Shown here piece by piece: positions 60,868 to 64,000 of a stretch of 64,000 bases of DNA. Location: NCBI RefSeq assembly GCF_010183535.1, contig NC_071333.1:14630587-14694586 (forward strand), in the 5' to 3' direction. The notes under the pieces are model-generated. The model made no database searches, had not been told where the DNA came from, and was given only the letters and a program-made list of their open reading frames with translations. How positions within the stretch are numbered: the stretch's first letter is position 1; each line of letters begins with the position of its first letter. Both the position numbers and the translations under genes were made by a program. This DNA comes from Caenorhabditis remanei (lineage: Eukaryota > Nematoda > Chromadorea > Rhabditida > Rhabditidae).

Positions 60868-62601
60868 TTATTTGCGGAACAACGAGTAGACCGTGATGAG
60901 CGCGAGACCAGCGAGACCGGCCCAGAGGAACTGCAAAAAACAATCAATATTGGGTGTCCATCGGACCTGAGGATAGGTTGTCTTATTGCACCGAGAGGAG
61001 ACTAATGACGATAGAGTGAGAGACGCAGAGTGTTAAGTTAAAAAGAAAGAGGTACTCGGTTGTGTGGTGTACGTATTGTGATGTGTGGTGTTTGGAAGAC
61101 ATACGGTTGTGGTTGAAGAAATGGGTACACGTAAGACTACGTGTCGTTGTGACGACACAAGTGTCTTGGTTATTATTTCTCTGAAGTCATGAGATTTTCT
61201 CACCTTGAAAAAAAAATCACGGAAAACATTTTGAAAAGTTGGATCAGTGCATCAGGGGCAACTGATTCGCGCAGAAATTCACAAAACTCATTTGGTTTAA
61301 CCAGGAAGAATCACAAGCCCCGGTTTCAATATCCCACCATTCGAAAATCTTAATCTGGAAAATTGAGGTGTCTGATTTCTCACAGGTTTTTCTCATTTTC
61401 CCAGTGCCATCACATCAACTAAAAACTCGTTGATCGAAATGAAATGAAATCACTTTCAAAACAACACGATGGATGGAAAACACTATTGTCTTACACTCCA
61501 TTACCATGTGTTCTCTCAATACCTCCTCTCGATCGGTCATTTATGTTTAACACACCAACGTTCAACTATATGGCAACACAAATAGAGAGTTCTGTATTTA
61601 TCACCAACCTGCTCACGACGGTCTCGATTTGCATTCTCTTCTTGGAGTTCATCAAGAGTAGAAGTGATGTGTCCTGAAATGTGGGTTCCTGGTTTAAAGC
61701 GTAAAGCGTGTTACTTTTTTTGTTTTGTGGCAAAATCTCATTTTTCAGTTTTAAAATTGTTCAAAATGATTTTTTTACTAACAGGACGGCAGAAGTCAAA
61801 TTTTAACTTTTATGGGGAAAGAGTCGATTTTTGGTTTCTTTTTTTTTAATTTGATCAAATTCTGCTTAAAATTGGAAATTTAAAAATTCTAGATGGATGA
61901 AAAAAATGTGAACTAAGTTAACTGGAAAATTTCCTTTCTACAAACTTGCAACGGGCCGGGTCGTGCCGATTTGAGAACTTTTTCGCAAAAAAGACGAATT
62001 TTCGAATATGTTTTTAACTATCGATAAAAATTCAAGCTTACATGGGGTTTTTAAACGTTTTTGATAAAAATTTCAACAATTTTCGGAAAATTGTGTACAT
62101 TTTTACTCCGGGCCGACCTGGCCGAAATTTTGCAAATATGCATTTCTACTTTATTTATGTTTTTGTATATTTGAAAACAACTCACTAAGTTGGGATCTGA
62201 CAGTTTTTATTTGACGAATCGGATCGACTTCGCAGTGAGCATCGAGATCGCTTTGATATTGCTAAAATTTTCCGATTTATATTCAATTTCAATACAATTT
62301 TTGTACTCACGTCGGCGAATCTATCCATTATTGTCATGTAGTCAGCGGATTCGTAAATGGAGCCAATGGCTTCTTCCGGAATCTGAATAGAATGAATTTT
62401 GTATTGCAAAAAACATTATTACTATCACTAACGAAGAATGCATCGTGTCCAGCTTCTATAGTTCGGTGTTCGTCAGAAACTCGTGAATATGGCTGAAATA
62501 AAACATCTTTCCTTTTTTTCCAACGGTGAATGGTTTCATACCTCCATTCCACTTATTGACATAGCATCCCCAGTTCCCGAGATATGCTCAGGCATATACA
62601 T
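60868..62601 (-). CDS. tail-anchored coiled-coil protein, Mff/Tango11-like
   Basis: Six minus-strand exons, 62542-62601, 62433-62492, 62311-62382, 62186-62261, 61609-61673 and 60868-60930, join in phase to 131 residues. The N-terminus MYMPEHISGTGD resembles the short (V/M)PE-I-G motif of mitochondrial fission factor (Mff). The centre is helical. The segment VRSQLRHITSTLDELQEENA then NRDRREQ forms a coiled coil of the Mff/Tango11 LEEEN..R.RRE type. The last exon is a single C-terminal membrane anchor, FLWAGLAGLALITVYSLFRK, with a basic end typical of outer mitochondrial or peroxisomal membrane tail anchors. If it is an Mff relative it would recruit dynamin-related DRP-1 for organelle division (family knowledge). 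Assignment rests on layout and short motifs. It sits 5' of VWA8 on the same strand and head-to-head with a MIA40-like gene. Confidence 0.6.
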
Positions 62602-62883
62602 TTTAAACTTGTCTGCTCACTGCGAAGAATCGATGAAACACCCGAGGGACCCAGTTGGCTTCTGCCCAAACGATGCTCCGCGCGCTCTGTTTAGCAGATG
62701 TCTCTCGTCTCTCACTCTCTCGCTCGTGTCGATTTACGAGGGTTGTTGTTGCTGCCGAAAAAAAAATGTTATTTGAGTCATTTTCTTTGTTTTGTATAAG
62801 AAAAATAAGAATGGAAAGCGTTCAAAAGAAAATTCCCATAGATTTTTTCCTGCTTTTATATATTACAACAAATCTCATTCCAG
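62602..62883. promoter_or_regulatory. divergent promoter between Mff-like and MIA40-like genes
   Basis: Only 282 bp separate the two start codons. The interval contains a GC-richer, pyrimidine-rich stretch (CTCTCGTCTCTCACTCTCTC, about 62703-62722). A splice acceptor ATTCCAG ends immediately before the MIA40-like ATG at 62884, a likely trans-splice site. A shared promoter is inferred from spacing. Confidence 0.5.
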
Positions 62884-63906
62884 ATGACACAAAACAGCGA
62901 TACTAGCGGAAGTAATGATGTAAGTAATGAATATTGACATTATAAAATAATTAAACGATTTTTGATGATTTTCAGGTAAAGTATGTGATGACGAAAGATG
63001 AATTCTGGGATGATATCAATGATTCGTACTACAAAGAGTTGGCAAACACCGATCCGAGCGATGTTTATCCAAGCAATAACCCAGGTTCGATTTTCTACTT
63101 TTCAATAAAAAATCGTTGGTTTACGTGGGAGAAATCGATTTCGCGATCTAAACTATTTTCTAAAATTAAAACAATTTCTCAAACCTTCAAAGCAGTATTA
63201 AATCTTGTCCAAGCATCAGATAAAGTAAAATCTATACATATTTCACTTTCAGGACCGGAAAACCCCGACGGATCAGTCAACTTTGAGTGTCATTGTGTTG
63301 GACATCTAGTTGCAAGCCCATGTGGTTATGAGTTCAGGTAAATGGAAATGTTCAGAACAAAATACAAAACACAAATCAAATATTTAGAGAAGCAATTTCA
63401 TGTCAGAAGACGTCGACTGATGAGGAAATGGAAAACGGCGCATGCGGAGAACAATTGATGGCGTTTATGGAGTGTGCGATGAGGACTCAGTGTTTCAAGA
63501 GTGAGTTTGCAAAATTTAATGATCGAACCTCAAGATGTTCTTGGTTTACCGTAAATTATAAGTTCGAAAGATGGTTTTTTGAAATATTAATGTTGGAGAA
63601 GGCCGTCGAAACATTGGAGAAATTGAAAATTCTAAAAATCCATAATTTCTCATGAAAATGCATACAAAAAATGAAACCTGGGAATGCTTTGAGAAGCATT
63701 GAGCAGAATGTTCTCTATTCTCACGTTAATGCTCGTAACAGTCCTGAATTTAAGATACCAAAAGTTTAGATATGCTACAGAATGAAAAATTGGCCTCTCT
63801 AAAAATCAGCTATATATAAAATGAAAAACAAAAAGTATTATTCTCAATCAAACACGTCAATATTATAGCAAATGACTCCAACGACGAGAAACAAACGGAC
63901 AAGTGA
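62884..63906 (+). CDS. MIA40/CHCHD4-like twin-CX9C protein with CHC redox motif
   Basis: Five exons, 62884-62919, 62976-63084, 63253-63337, 63388-63500 and 63869-63906, join in phase to 126 residues. The fold core aligns directly with MIA40/CHCHD4: a short redox motif, then ASPCGYEFREAISC (first CX9C) and GACGEQLMAFMEC (second CX9C), with the hydrophobic pattern that forms the substrate-binding cleft. The catalytic motif, CPC in known MIA40 proteins, reads CHC (ECHCVGHLVAS). The N-terminus is short without a membrane anchor, as in animal MIA40; the C-terminus is acidic (ending NDEKQTDK). MIA40 oxidises cysteine-rich proteins imported into the intermembrane space, with ERV1/ALR as partner (established). 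Whether CHC is redox-competent is unknown. It is divergent from the Mff-like gene. Confidence 0.85.
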
Positions 63907-64000
63907 ATATAGCTCCCTGCACGTAGAACTCCCATGGCAACTATGCTGCCCACTTGGATACTAGGTTCTCGTTGATTTATTACATGTTTTTTTCTTGTTA

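Overview
This is a eukaryotic window from a nematode, almost certainly a Caenorhabditis species. Coding sequence is split into many small exons. Introns are AT-rich and often 44-60 nt, with the nematode TTTTCAG 3' splice consensus, and several starts sit just behind a splice acceptor as expected for trans-splicing. The protein families point the same way: a Twist-type HLH-8, an FRPR-1-like receptor, NHR-25 (FTZ-F1/SF-1) and an NPR-type receptor. From memory, hlh-8, frpr-1 and nhr-25 are all X-linked in C. elegans, so X linkage is a reasonable inference. I rebuilt all gene models by hand, joining exons at GT/GC-AG sites and checking reading-frame phase at every junction.

Layout from left to right. 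0.8-1.5 kb (+): the last four exons of hlh-8. 1.76-3.70 kb (-): a secreted cystine-knot protein with a Trunk/PTTH/Noggin-like C-terminus, convergent with hlh-8. 4.4-7.8 kb (-): an FRPR-1-like FMRFamide-type GPCR. 8-28 kb: a long accessory region with a Helitron-like fragment, lysine-rich mini-exon units on the minus strand (11.5-14.3 kb, with a related piece at 16.7 kb), four diverged ~0.4-0.5 kb tandem repeats, a 2.4 kb fold-back element carrying a nested LTR-like insertion, and a tRNA-Leu(CAG). 28.3-37.2 kb (+): an NPY/NPR-type GPCR with a 6.2 kb first intron. 37.4-39.2 kb: a second fold-back element. 42.0-46.3 kb (-): nhr-25. 46.3-53.6 kb: mostly non-coding, with one small candidate gene. 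53.6-60.4 kb (-): a complete 27-exon VWA8 homologue. 60.9-62.6 kb (-): a tail-anchored Mff/Tango11-like protein. 62.9-63.9 kb (+): a MIA40/CHCHD4-like twin-CX9C protein.

Functionally the left and middle parts hold developmental and neuropeptide-signalling genes (Twist, a secreted cystine-knot ligand, two peptide GPCRs, FTZ-F1). The right end holds three mitochondrial genes in a row. The spacing and a poly(A) signal about 100 nt before a splice acceptor suggest that the Mff-like gene and VWA8 form a two-gene operon. That pair would be transcribed divergently from the MIA40-like gene across 282 bp.
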